35,739 nt of DNA from contig NZ_FOKL01000019.1 in assembly GCF_900112025.1 (NCBI RefSeq), positions 1 to 35,739 on the forward strand. Direction: 5' to 3'. The stretch is from Janthinobacterium sp. 344 (GTDB taxonomy: Bacteria > Pseudomonadota > Gammaproteobacteria > Burkholderiales > Burkholderiaceae_D). The position numbers and the translations under genes are program-made. Below the pieces are notes generated by a model. The model was not told the origin of the DNA, did not search any database, and was given only the letters and a program-made list of their open reading frames with translations. Shown here piece after piece: positions 7,139 to 14,989 of this stretch (positions are counted from its first letter, which is position 1; each line of letters begins with the position of its first letter).

Positions 7139-7999
7139 GTGGTATCGACTGCCTGGACGCGGCAATTGTCTTCCGAACTGACCTTGTCGGCCGGTTCCGT
7201 GCTGTCGCCCACTCCCATCACCGTCAATACGCCCGTGTTCGAGGGGTTGCAAGTCATCGTCTCGCTGAACGGCAAGTTGAGCGGCAGCGTGGATGGCCGT
7301 GCGCCGTTCGCCATTACCGATGCGGGCGTCTATCTGGTGCTGGCGCGGGGCCGCCACGAAGGCTGTGACCGCTTTGCAGCGAATACCTTGCAGCGCTACG
7401 TGAAAGTGGGACTCGACGCGGGCCATGCGCAGCGCAGCGGCTTCGACCTGGAGCGCCTGGCCGTCACGGGCGGCCAGCAGCTGCACCGTGATGGCGTGCT
7501 GGTGATGCGCCAGGCGCTCACGCCGGCCCTGCGGGCCATCGCCACCCAGATCCTGATGTGCCCCTTCGACGGCGCCGTGCGCGACATGTACATGGCGGGC
7601 AAGGCGCTGGAGATGGCGGCCGTGGCCAGCGACCGGGTACTGGGACGGTCGCGGGGCGGCGCCAGCGGCGCCGATTTGAGCGCCTTCGAAGTCGAGCGCC
7701 TGCAGCAGGCGCGCGAGCTGGCCGAGCAGCATTTCCAGCAGCCGCTGGGGTTGCCGGAAATAGCCAGATTAAGCGGCTTGAACGTGAAGAAGCTGACGGC
7801 CGGCTTTCGCAAGCTGTTTGGCGTCAGCGTGTTCGAGTATGTGCAGGATTACCGTCTGCAGGAAGCCTATCGAATGCTCAGCGCGGGCGGCTATACGGTG
7901 ACGCAGGTGGCGTGCTTTGTCGGCTATGCCATTCCGCATTTCTCCACCTTGTTTCGCAAGCGTTTCGGCATGCCGCCCAGCCAGCTGGCGCGCGCATAG
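7139..7999 (+). CDS. AraC-family regulator of siderophore uptake (PchR-like)
   Basis: This 286-residue regulator has an N-terminal sensing region of about 180 residues and a C-terminal AraC/XylS double helix-turn-helix (LGLPEIARLSGLNVKKLTAGFRKLFG, then YTVTQVACFVGYAIPHFSTLFRKRFGMPPSQ). The P-x-Q-L end is family-typical. Regulators such as PchR bind the ferric siderophore inside the cell and activate the receptor gene, which fits here because a receptor gene follows and a Fur box precedes. I chose the GTG at 7139 because GGAG lies 6 bases upstream. The ATG at 7127 would place the start directly against the Fur box with no ribosome-binding site, but it cannot be excluded. Ligand identity is unknown. 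Confidence 0.85.
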   Translation: MVSTAWTRQLSSELTLSAGSVLSPTPITVNTPVFEGLQVIVSLNGKLSGSVDGRAPFAITDAGVYLVLARGRHEGCDRFAANTLQRYVKVGLDAGHAQRSGFDLERLAVTGGQQLHRDGVLVMRQALTPALRAIATQILMCPFDGAVRDMYMAGKALEMAAVASDRVLGRSRGGASGADLSAFEVERLQQARELAEQHFQQPLGLPEIARLSGLNVKKLTAGFRKLFGVSVFEYVQDYRLQEAYRMLSAGGYTVTQVACFVGYAIPHFSTLFRKRFGMPPSQLARA

Positions 8000-8056
8000 C
8001 CGGCTGCATCTTTTCCGTCTTTCGTAAGGCGCAGGCCCGATAACGAAAGCAGCCGG
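8000..8056. repeat. Long interrupted inverted repeat upstream of the siderophore receptor
   Basis: CCGGCTG (8000-8006) and CTTTCGT (8019-8025) pair with ACGAAAG-CAGCCGG, which is continuous at 8043-8056. This gives a 14-bp stem with a 12-base one-sided bulge and a 17-base loop. It begins right after the AraC stop codon and ends about 14 bases before a -10-like TATGAT (8070-8075). It could be an activator-binding region or an RNA hairpin ending the regulator's transcript; there is no U-tract. Confidence 0.45.
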
Positions 8057-8073
8057 TGCCTCCAGATTCTATG

Positions 8074-8094
8074 ATGAATGATATTCATTCTCAT
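8074..8094. promoter_or_regulatory. Fur box upstream of the first TonB-dependent receptor
   Basis: The AT-rich dyad AATGA-TAT-TCATT (8077-8089), extended by TCTCAT, resembles Fur sites. It overlaps and lies just downstream of a -10-like TATGAT at 8070-8075 and is 25 bp upstream of the receptor start. No good -35 is seen 17 bp upstream, which fits a promoter needing an activator such as the adjacent AraC protein. Confidence 0.75.
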
Positions 8095-8118
8095 TTAAAA
8101 CCTGGAAGGATTTACCGT

Positions 8119-10278
8119 ATGTCACGTTCGCAGCCCCACCGTCTGCCGCGCCTTGTGCGCGCCGTTCCCCTTCCTCTCGTGCTGGTCCTGGCTTGCCGCG
8201 CCGCCTATGCCGCCGCAGCGCCTGATGCGCCGCAAGCCATGCAAGGCGTGACGATCGAAGCGCAGCGCTTGAAAATCGCCACGCAAAGCACGACATCGAG
8301 CAAGACCGATACGGCGCTGATCGAAACGCCCGCCTCCGTTTCCGTCATCACGCGCGACCAGATGGATGCGCAGGGCATCCAGTCCGTCGGCGAGGCGCTG
8401 CGTTACTCGGCCGGCGTGCTGGCCAGCCCCTCGATGGCCGCTTCGCAGCGCTATGATCGTTTTGACAACGTCAAGATCCGCGGCTTCGACGTGGGCAGCA
8501 ACGGCATGCTGCGCGACGGCTTGCGCGGCACCACCGTGCAAGCCTGGCCCAAGGTCGAGCCGTATGGCCTGGAAGCGGTGGAAGTGTTGCGGGGACCCAG
8601 TTCCGTGCTGTATGGCCAGAATTCGCCGGGCGGCATCGTCAACCAGATCAGCAAACAGCCGCTGTTCCAGCCCTACCGCGAACTGCAACTGCAGACAGGC
8701 AACTTCCGCCGCAAGCAGGTACAGGGCGATGTGAGTGGTCCCGTGGGCGAGGGCGGCGACTGGGCTTACCGCATGACGGGCTTGCTGCGCGATAGCGATT
8801 CCCAATTCACAGGCGTGCCGGACGACAAGGTGTATATCGCGCCCGCCCTTAGCTGGCGCCCCAGCGCGGCCACCAGCCTGACCTTGCTGGCCGACTACAC
8901 GCGCGACAAGTTCGGTCCGCCTGCCGTGGTGGCGCCCATCCAGGGTACCCTGTTGCCGAACCGCCATGGCCGCCTTCCCTACAACCAGATGCTCAACGAA
9001 AAGGGCCTGGACAATCACCGCGTGCAATATTCGCTGGCCTATCTGCTGGAGCACCGCATCGACGACGTGTGGAGCGTCCATTCCAAGGCGCGCTACGGCC
9101 GGGTCAACCTGATTACGGAAACCATCCAGGGCCGTTTGCTGGCCGACCAGCGCACCTTGCGCCGCACGCCTTATTTCTTCGATATCGATGGCGAGAGTTG
9201 GTCGCTGGACAACAATGCCAAGGCCCGTTGGCGCAGCGGCGGCGCCGAATTCGAGACGCTGGTGGGCCTCGACTATCGTCACACGAAAGAGGATTATGTG
9301 CTCAATGGCGGCCCGGCCGGCGCTGAGATTGATATATATCAGCCTGTCTACCTGGGCCATATGCTGCCCACGCCCGAGCGCTATGCCAGCACCGTGCAAA
9401 GCTCGGACCAGTACGGCCTGTACGTGCAGCAACAGATCAAGCTGGCGCGGCAATGGGTGCTCAGCGCGGGCGTGCGCAAGGATTGGTCGGACACGTCCAC
9501 GCGCGACCGGCTGGACGGCGTCACGCCGCCGTCGCAAAAGGATGATGCGCTGACGTGGAAGGCGGGCGCCGTCTATCTGGCCGAGAATGGCCTGGCACCT
9601 TACGTCAGCCTGATGACCTCGTTCAACCCCGTGCTGGGCAACGATTTCTATGGCAAATCCTACGACCCTACCAAGGGCAAGCAGGCGGAAGTGGGCGTGA
9701 AATACCAGCCGCCCGGTTTCGACGGATTTTTCACGGCCTCCGTGTTTGACCTGCGTCAGGAAAACGTGCAGACCCTGGACCCGAACAACTCGCTGAACCG
9801 TTTGCAGACGGGCGAAATCAAATCGCATGGCGTGGAACTCGATGCGCTGGCCAATCTCACGCGCAATTTCAACGTGGCGGCCAACGTCACGTGGAACCGC
9901 CTGGAAGTGAGTAAAAGCAATAACGTCAATGAAGTGGGCAAGCGTCCCGTCGGCATGCCCGAAACCATGGCCAGCGTATGGGGCAAGTACAAACTGGTGC
10001 AAGGCCCGCTGGCGGGACTGGGCATCGGCCTGGGCTTGCGCTACACGGGCGCCACCAAGGCCGACTCCGCCAACCGTATCGACGTGCCATCCTACCTGCT
10101 GACGGATCTGGCGCTGGACCTCGATCTGCTGCGGCTGTCGCCATCCCTGCGGGGCACGCAGCTGGCGCTGAACGTGACGAATCTGAGCAACAAGCATTAC
10201 TACGACAGTTGTTCATCGAGCAATTGCAGCACGGGCGATGCGCGCCGCTTGCTGCTGACCGTCAAGCATGCGTGGTGA
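8119..10278 (+). CDS. TonB-dependent siderophore receptor
   Basis: This is a 719-residue outer-membrane receptor for ferric siderophores. It has a signal peptide (RAVPLPLVLVLACRAAYAAA), a TonB-box-like stretch near QGVTIEAQR, a plug domain (ETPASVSVITRDQM through VEVLRGPSSVLYGQNSPGGIVN) and a 22-strand beta-barrel ending in VKHAW with a terminal aromatic residue. The FhuA/FptA-type C-terminal Cys pair (DSCSSSNCSTGDARR) is present. There is no N-terminal signalling domain, so it does not signal through a sigma factor. I chose the ATG at 8119 from the GGAAGGA ribosome-binding site about 8 bases upstream. The binding-protein gene starts 4 bp after its stop, so the receptor probably heads the import operon. 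The siderophore is unknown, and no biosynthesis genes are in view. Confidence 0.93.
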   Translation: MSRSQPHRLPRLVRAVPLPLVLVLACRAAYAAAAPDAPQAMQGVTIEAQRLKIATQSTTSSKTDTALIETPASVSVITRDQMDAQGIQSVGEALRYSAGVLASPSMAASQRYDRFDNVKIRGFDVGSNGMLRDGLRGTTVQAWPKVEPYGLEAVEVLRGPSSVLYGQNSPGGIVNQISKQPLFQPYRELQLQTGNFRRKQVQGDVSGPVGEGGDWAYRMTGLLRDSDSQFTGVPDDKVYIAPALSWRPSAATSLTLLADYTRDKFGPPAVVAPIQGTLLPNRHGRLPYNQMLNEKGLDNHRVQYSLAYLLEHRIDDVWSVHSKARYGRVNLITETIQGRLLADQRTLRRTPYFFDIDGESWSLDNNAKARWRSGGAEFETLVGLDYRHTKEDYVLNGGPAGAEIDIYQPVYLGHMLPTPERYASTVQSSDQYGLYVQQQIKLARQWVLSAGVRKDWSDTSTRDRLDGVTPPSQKDDALTWKAGAVYLAENGLAPYVSLMTSFNPVLGNDFYGKSYDPTKGKQAEVGVKYQPPGFDGFFTASVFDLRQENVQTLDPNNSLNRLQTGEIKSHGVELDALANLTRNFNVAANVTWNRLEVSKSNNVNEVGKRPVGMPETMASVWGKYKLVQGPLAGLGIGLGLRYTGATKADSANRIDVPSYLLTDLALDLDLLRLSPSLRGTQLALNVTNLSNKHYYDSCSSSNCSTGDARRLLLTVKHAW

Positions 10279-10282
10279 TGCC

Positions 10283-11407
10283 ATGAGAAAAATCTTGTCC
10301 ATGCTGACCGCCGCGCTGCTGTCCTGCATCAGTTTGTCCGTTGAGGCCGTCACCGTCACCGATCTGGCGGGACGCACGGTGAGCGTACCGGACCAGGTGC
10401 GGCGCATCGTGCTCGGTGAAGGTCGCCTGATCTACACCTTGTCCATGTTGGAAGGAAAAAATCCCTTTGCCCGCCTGGCGGGCTGGCAGGGCGATTTCCG
10501 CCACCTCGATGTGCAGGGCTACGCGGCCTACCGCAAGGTCTTCCCGCAAGCGGAGCAGGTGCCCCTGGTGGGCGCCACCTCGGCCGACAGTTTCAGCGTG
10601 GAAAAAGCCTTGTCCTTGCGGCCCGACTTGGCCATCCTGGCCCTGTCGGGCGGCCACGGCCCCGCGCCGGGCAGTGACGCCGTACGCCAGCTGGAAGCGG
10701 CCGGCGTGCCCGTGATCTTTGTCGACTTCAGCAACCATCCGCTGGCAAATACCGTGCCCAGCATGCGCCTGATGGGCAGGGCGCTGGACCGCCAGGCGCA
10801 GGCCGCCGCCTTCATCGCCTTTTACGAAGAGCAGGTGGGTAAAGTTGCGCGCGCCGTGCAAGCGGCGCAGGCCAGGCCGGGCTTTCGCCGCCCCAGCATT
10901 TTTGTCGACATGCTGGCGGGCTTGCAGGGCTGTTGCGGTTCTCCCGGCACGGGCAATTTCGGTGAAATGATTGCCCTGGCCGGTGGCGAGAATATCGGCG
11001 CCGGCAAGATCCCCGGCCCCATCGGTACCCTGAACCCGGAATACATCCTCTCGCGCGATCCCGACGTGTATGTGGCGACGGGCGTGTTCGCCAGCGGGCA
11101 GGGGGGCGTGACCCTCGGTTACCAGGCCACCTTGGCGCAGGCGCGCAGCAGCTTGCGCACCGTGGCCTCGCGCACGGAAACGGCCCAGCTGAGCGCCGTG
11201 CGCGAAAAAAATGGCGGGCGTGCGCACGGTCTGTGGCATGTGTTCTACGACTCGCCCGAACATGTGGTGGCCGTGCAGGCGCTGGCCAAGTGGCTGCATC
11301 CGCAGCTGTTTGCGGACCTGGATCCGGCCCGCACGCGCCTGGAAATGTATCGCCGTTTCATGCCGATTCCCGCCACGGGCGTGCTGTTCGTGGACATGCA
11401 GCCGTGA
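10283..11407 (+). CDS. Periplasmic iron-siderophore binding protein (FecB/BtuF-like)
   Basis: This is a 374-residue secreted protein with a signal peptide (MRKILSMLTAALLSCISLSV, then EA). It has the two-lobed class III binding-protein layout: VTVTDLAGRTVSVPDQVRRIV at the start, then FSVEKALSLRPDLAIL and later LNPEYILSRDPDVYVATG. It would bind the ferric siderophore in the periplasm and deliver it to the FecCD-type permease encoded next, whose GTG start overlaps its stop by 4 bp. I chose the ATG at 10283 because a clean signal peptide begins there; an ATG 15 bases upstream adds only MRGDA. It is somewhat longer than most FecB/FhuD proteins. Confidence 0.87.
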   Translation: MRKILSMLTAALLSCISLSVEAVTVTDLAGRTVSVPDQVRRIVLGEGRLIYTLSMLEGKNPFARLAGWQGDFRHLDVQGYAAYRKVFPQAEQVPLVGATSADSFSVEKALSLRPDLAILALSGGHGPAPGSDAVRQLEAAGVPVIFVDFSNHPLANTVPSMRLMGRALDRQAQAAAFIAFYEEQVGKVARAVQAAQARPGFRRPSIFVDMLAGLQGCCGSPGTGNFGEMIALAGGENIGAGKIPGPIGTLNPEYILSRDPDVYVATGVFASGQGGVTLGYQATLAQARSSLRTVASRTETAQLSAVREKNGGRAHGLWHVFYDSPEHVVAVQALAKWLHPQLFADLDPARTRLEMYRRFMPIPATGVLFVDMQP

Positions 11408-12474
11408 GCGCCGTGCTGACACAAGCGCTGCCTGCCATGGCGGCGGGCAGGGCGTACCGCCGGCGCCATGTGCGCCGCGTCCTGCTGGTGGGCGCGCTGC
11501 TGTGCGCGCTGGCCGTCTCGCTGGCGGCAGATATCGCCACGGGACCGTCCGGCATGGGCATGTCCCGCCTGTTCCAGGTACTGCTGCAGCCCGATGGCGT
11601 GCCGCGCATGGAGCAGGTCATCGTGTGGGATGTGCGCCTGCCATATGCGCTGATGGCCGTGCTGGTGGGCGCCGCGCTGGCGCTGGCGGGCGCCGAGATG
11701 CAGACCATCCTCGTCAATCCACTGGCCAGCCCGTTCACCCTCGGCGTGTCGGCCGCCGCCTCGTTCGGCGCCGCGCTGGCCATCGTCCTGAACTGGAGCT
11801 TGCCCGGGGTGCCGCCCCAGTACGTGGTGTCGGCGAATGCCTTCCTGTTCGCATTTGCGTCCGTCGGCCTGCTGCACCTGCTGACGCGCTGGCGCGGCTT
11901 CGGCGTGGAAAGCCTGGTGCTGTTCGGCATTGCGCTGGTGTTTGCCTTCAATGCGCTGGTGGCGCTGCTGCAGTTTGTTGCCAGCCAGGACAGCTTGCAG
12001 CAACTGGTGTTCTGGACCATGGGCAGCCTGTCGCGCTCCTCCTGGGACAAGATTGCCATCCTGGCCGCGGCGCTGGCCGTGATCGCGCCATGGGCCGTGC
12101 GCGACAGCTGGGCCATGACGGCGCTGACCATGGGCGAGGACCGCGCGCGCAGCTTCGGCGTCGATGTGCGCCGCCTGCGCATGCTGTCCCTGTTGCGTAT
12201 CAGCCTGCTGTCGGCGCTGGCCGTGTCCTTTGTCGGCACCATCGGTTTCATCGGCCTGGTGGCGCCGCATATCGCGCGCCTGCTGGTGGGTGAGGATCAC
12301 CGCCTGCTGTTGCCCGCGTCCGCGCTGGCCGGCGCGCTGATCCTGTCGCTGGCCTCGATTTGCAGCAAGACGCTGATCAACGGCGTGCTGATCCCCGTCG
12401 GCATCGTCACGGCGCTGGTCGGCATCCCGTTTTTCATGCTCATCGTCATGCGCCAGCGGGGAGGTGCGGCATGA
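11404..12474 (+). CDS. FecCD-family siderophore ABC transporter permease
   Basis: This 356-residue integral membrane protein has about ten hydrophobic segments. The FecCD hallmarks are WDVRLPYALMAVLVGAALALAGAEMQTILVNPLASPFTLGVSAAASFGA near the start and FVGTIGFIGLVAPHIARLLVGEDHR with PVGIVTALVGIPFFMLIVMRQRGG at the end. It forms the inner-membrane channel that passes iron-siderophore to the cytoplasm together with the ATPase encoded next. The GTG start at 11404 overlaps the previous stop, and the next gene's ATG overlaps this one's stop. A single permease gene means it probably works as a homodimer. Confidence 0.92.
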   Translation: MSAVLTQALPAMAAGRAYRRRHVRRVLLVGALLCALAVSLAADIATGPSGMGMSRLFQVLLQPDGVPRMEQVIVWDVRLPYALMAVLVGAALALAGAEMQTILVNPLASPFTLGVSAAASFGAALAIVLNWSLPGVPPQYVVSANAFLFAFASVGLLHLLTRWRGFGVESLVLFGIALVFAFNALVALLQFVASQDSLQQLVFWTMGSLSRSSWDKIAILAAALAVIAPWAVRDSWAMTALTMGEDRARSFGVDVRRLRMLSLLRISLLSALAVSFVGTIGFIGLVAPHIARLLVGEDHRLLLPASALAGALILSLASICSKTLINGVLIPVGIVTALVGIPFFMLIVMRQRGGAA

Positions 12475-13256
12475 GCGGCCTGCTGGTGCGCAATGCCTGC
12501 GTGGCGTATGGACGGCGCGAGGTGCTGTGCGGCGTCAGCCTGCCGCCTTTGTTGCCGGGCAGCGTGACTGCCCTGATCGGCCCGAACGGGGCCGGCAAGT
12601 CGACCCTGTTGCGCGGCATCGCCGGCTTGCAATCGATGCAGGGCGCCGTGCTGCTCGATGGCGTGGACCTGGCCTGCGGGCCGCAAGCCCGGCGCGCGCA
12701 GAGCATGGTGTACCTGCCGCAAAGTCTGCCCTCGCGCACGCGGCTGGGCGTGTTCGAGGCTGTGCTCAGCGCCGCGATGGCGGGGCGCAGCGAAGGCTGG
12801 CTGGGCGCCAGGGTCGATGCGGCCGCCGTGGCCAGGGTGGAGGCCGTGCTGGCGCGCCTCGACTTGCTGCCCCTGGCCAGTCGACAGGTCGAGGCGCTGT
12901 CGGGCGGCCAGCGCCAACTGGTGGGCCTGGCCCAGGCGCTGGTGCGCCAGCCGAAAGTGCTGCTGCTGGACGAGCCCACCAGCGCGCTGGACCTGTATCA
13001 CCAGTTCCAGGTGATCGAGGCGATACGGCGCGCCACGCGCGAACATAGTTTGATTACCGTCATCGTCCTGCACGACATCAACCTGGCGCTGGGCTGCGCC
13101 GATCAGGTGATGGTGCTGCACGATGGCGTGCTGGCGGCGTCGGGCGCACCGCATGCCGTGATTGACGCCGCTCTGATCGCGCGCGTCTACCGGGTACGGG
13201 CCAGGGTACGCCAGCTCGATATGGCTGCCGTCGTCTGCGTGGAGGGGACATTGTGA
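12471..13256 (+). CDS. FecE-type siderophore ABC transporter ATP-binding protein
   Basis: This 261-residue ATPase powers the FecCD-type permease. Walker A is GPNGAGKST (about residues 38-46), the Q-loop is VYLPQSLPS, the signature is LSGGQRQLVGLAQAL, Walker B is VLLLDEPTSALD and the switch histidine is in VIVLHDINLAL. Length and motif spacing are typical of FecE/FhuC/BtuD proteins. It overlaps the permease gene by ATGA and the following ABC transporter gene by GTGA, so the importer and exporter-fold modules are in one transcript and probably translationally coupled. Confidence 0.93.
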   Translation: MSGLLVRNACVAYGRREVLCGVSLPPLLPGSVTALIGPNGAGKSTLLRGIAGLQSMQGAVLLDGVDLACGPQARRAQSMVYLPQSLPSRTRLGVFEAVLSAAMAGRSEGWLGARVDAAAVARVEAVLARLDLLPLASRQVEALSGGQRQLVGLAQALVRQPKVLLLDEPTSALDLYHQFQVIEAIRRATREHSLITVIVLHDINLALGCADQVMVLHDGVLAASGAPHAVIDAALIARVYRVRARVRQLDMAAVVCVEGTL

Positions 13257-14989
13257 GCGACTGGCGCGATTTGGCGGCCTTGCTGGCGCCCGTGCGTGGC
13301 CGCTTGCTGGGTGCTGGCGCGCTGCAGGCGCTGGCCGCCCTGTGCGGCGTACTGCCTTACATCGCCATGGCGCAATTGGGCGCCTTGCTATTGGCATCGG
13401 ATGTCGATGCTGGCCGTGCCTGGAATGTGCTGTGGCTGGCACTGGCGGCGCTGTGCCTGCGTCAACTGACGACGGCGCTGGGCCTGCACCTGACGCACCT
13501 GGCCGATGCGGACTTGCAGTGCCAGTTGCGCCTGCGGCTGGCGCGCCACTTGTCCAGAGTGCCGCTGGGCTGGTACGCGGGCAGCAATGCGGCCAAGGTC
13601 AATGAAATCGTGCAGCGTGACGTGGCTGCGCTGCACCGCCTGGTGGCGCATGCGCCATCCGACCTGGCCGCCGTGGTCGTCGCGCCCATGGCATGCCTGG
13701 CCTGGCTGCTGCATACGGACTGGCGCATGACAGCCGTCACCCTGGTCGCGCCAGCTTTGGCCTGGTGGCGCTATCGGGGCATGGCCGCGCCAGCCTTCCG
13801 CGAGGGACAGGCGCAGTTGCAGCGCACTGGCGGCGAACTGGCGGCGGCGATGGTGGAACTGGTGCAGGGCATGGCCGTCTTCAAGACGTATGCGCAGGAG
13901 GCACTGCCGCAAGCACGCTTCCATGCCGTGGCGGCGCGCCATGCGCGGCAGTTTTTGGCCTGGGTGCGGCGCTGGGGCGGCATGGGAGCGCTGGTCGACG
14001 TGCTGCTGTCGCCGCCCGTCGTGCTGGCTTTTGTCGTGAGTGGCGCCTGGCTGGGCGCGCAAACGGGGGCGATGGCACCCGCGCAGATGCTGCCGTTTGC
14101 CTTGCTGGGCATGGCCTTGTGCGCGCCCGTCGCCGCGCTGGGGCACGGTGCCGATGACTTGAAGGGAGGCTTGGCGGCGGCGCACAGGATCGGCGCCTTG
14201 CTGGCCGAGGCGCCCATGCCGCAGGCGGCGACGTCGTTGCTGCCGGCTGGCGACGATGTGCGTTATGAACAGGTGCGTTTTGCCTATCCGGGCAGTGCCG
14301 ACGTCTTGCACGGCATCGATTTATGCCTGCCTGCGGGCAGCGTGACAGCCCTGGTGGGGCCGTCGGGCGGCGGCAAGTCGACCCTGGCCATGCTGTTGCC
14401 GCGCCTGTGGGACGTGACGGCAGGCGCCGTGCGCATCGGCGGCGTTGACGTGCGCCAGATCGACCCCGCCATGCTGTATGCGCGTGTGGGTTTTGTCTTG
14501 CAGCACACGCAGGTGCTGCGCCTGTCCGTGCGCGACAACATCCGCCTGGGGCGGCCAGAGGCCAGCGACGTCCAGGTGGAAGCGGCGGCGCGCGCCGCGC
14601 ACATCCATGCCCGCATCACGGCCTTGCCGCAAGGCTATGACACCTTGCTGGGCGAAGGACTGGCGCTGTCGGGCGGCGAAGCGCAGCGCCTGGCGATCGC
14701 CCGCACCTTGCTGGCCGATCCCCGTATCGTCGTGCTGGACGAGGCGATGGCAGCCCTCGACCCCGAGTCGGAAGCGCAGGTGCAGGCTGGCCTGTCGGCC
14801 TTGCTGGCGGGGCGCACGGTGCTGGTGGTGGCGCACCGGCTGCAAACCATCGTGCAGGCCGACCAGATTGTACTGCTCGATGGCGGACGCATAGGTGAGC
14901 GGGGCACGCATGCGCAGTTGCTGGCCGCGCGGGGCAGGTATGCGGCCCTGTGGGCGGCGCAAAGCCGGGTTGACGAGGTGGCGCCATGA
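13253..14989 (+). CDS. Fused ABC half-transporter, YbtP/IrtA type
   Basis: This 578-residue protein has an N-terminal membrane domain of the exporter (type IV) fold, residues 1-310, and a C-terminal nucleotide-binding domain with Walker A GPSGGGKST at 369-377, signature LSGGEAQRLAIARTLL and Walker B IVVLDEAMAALD. Exporter-fold pairs such as YbtP/YbtQ of Yersinia and IrtA/IrtB of mycobacteria import ferric siderophores despite their fold, and pairs like PchH/PchI lie in pyochelin loci. Position inside an uptake operon makes import or handling of the same siderophore likely. Export of a metabolite is the alternative. The GTG start overlaps the FecE-type gene. It should pair with the next protein as a heterodimer. 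Confidence 0.87.
   Translation: MSDWRDLAALLAPVRGRLLGAGALQALAALCGVLPYIAMAQLGALLLASDVDAGRAWNVLWLALAALCLRQLTTALGLHLTHLADADLQCQLRLRLARHLSRVPLGWYAGSNAAKVNEIVQRDVAALHRLVAHAPSDLAAVVVAPMACLAWLLHTDWRMTAVTLVAPALAWWRYRGMAAPAFREGQAQLQRTGGELAAAMVELVQGMAVFKTYAQEALPQARFHAVAARHARQFLAWVRRWGGMGALVDVLLSPPVVLAFVVSGAWLGAQTGAMAPAQMLPFALLGMALCAPVAALGHGADDLKGGLAAAHRIGALLAEAPMPQAATSLLPAGDDVRYEQVRFAYPGSADVLHGIDLCLPAGSVTALVGPSGGGKSTLAMLLPRLWDVTAGAVRIGGVDVRQIDPAMLYARVGFVLQHTQVLRLSVRDNIRLGRPEASDVQVEAAARAAHIHARITALPQGYDTLLGEGLALSGGEAQRLAIARTLLADPRIVVLDEAMAALDPESEAQVQAGLSALLAGRTVLVVAHRLQTIVQADQIVLLDGGRIGERGTHAQLLAARGRYAALWAAQSRVDEVAP

Noticed and set aside
8122..10197. A 691-codon minus-strand frame opposite the first receptor.
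   Set aside because: It is a shadow of a well-supported receptor gene.
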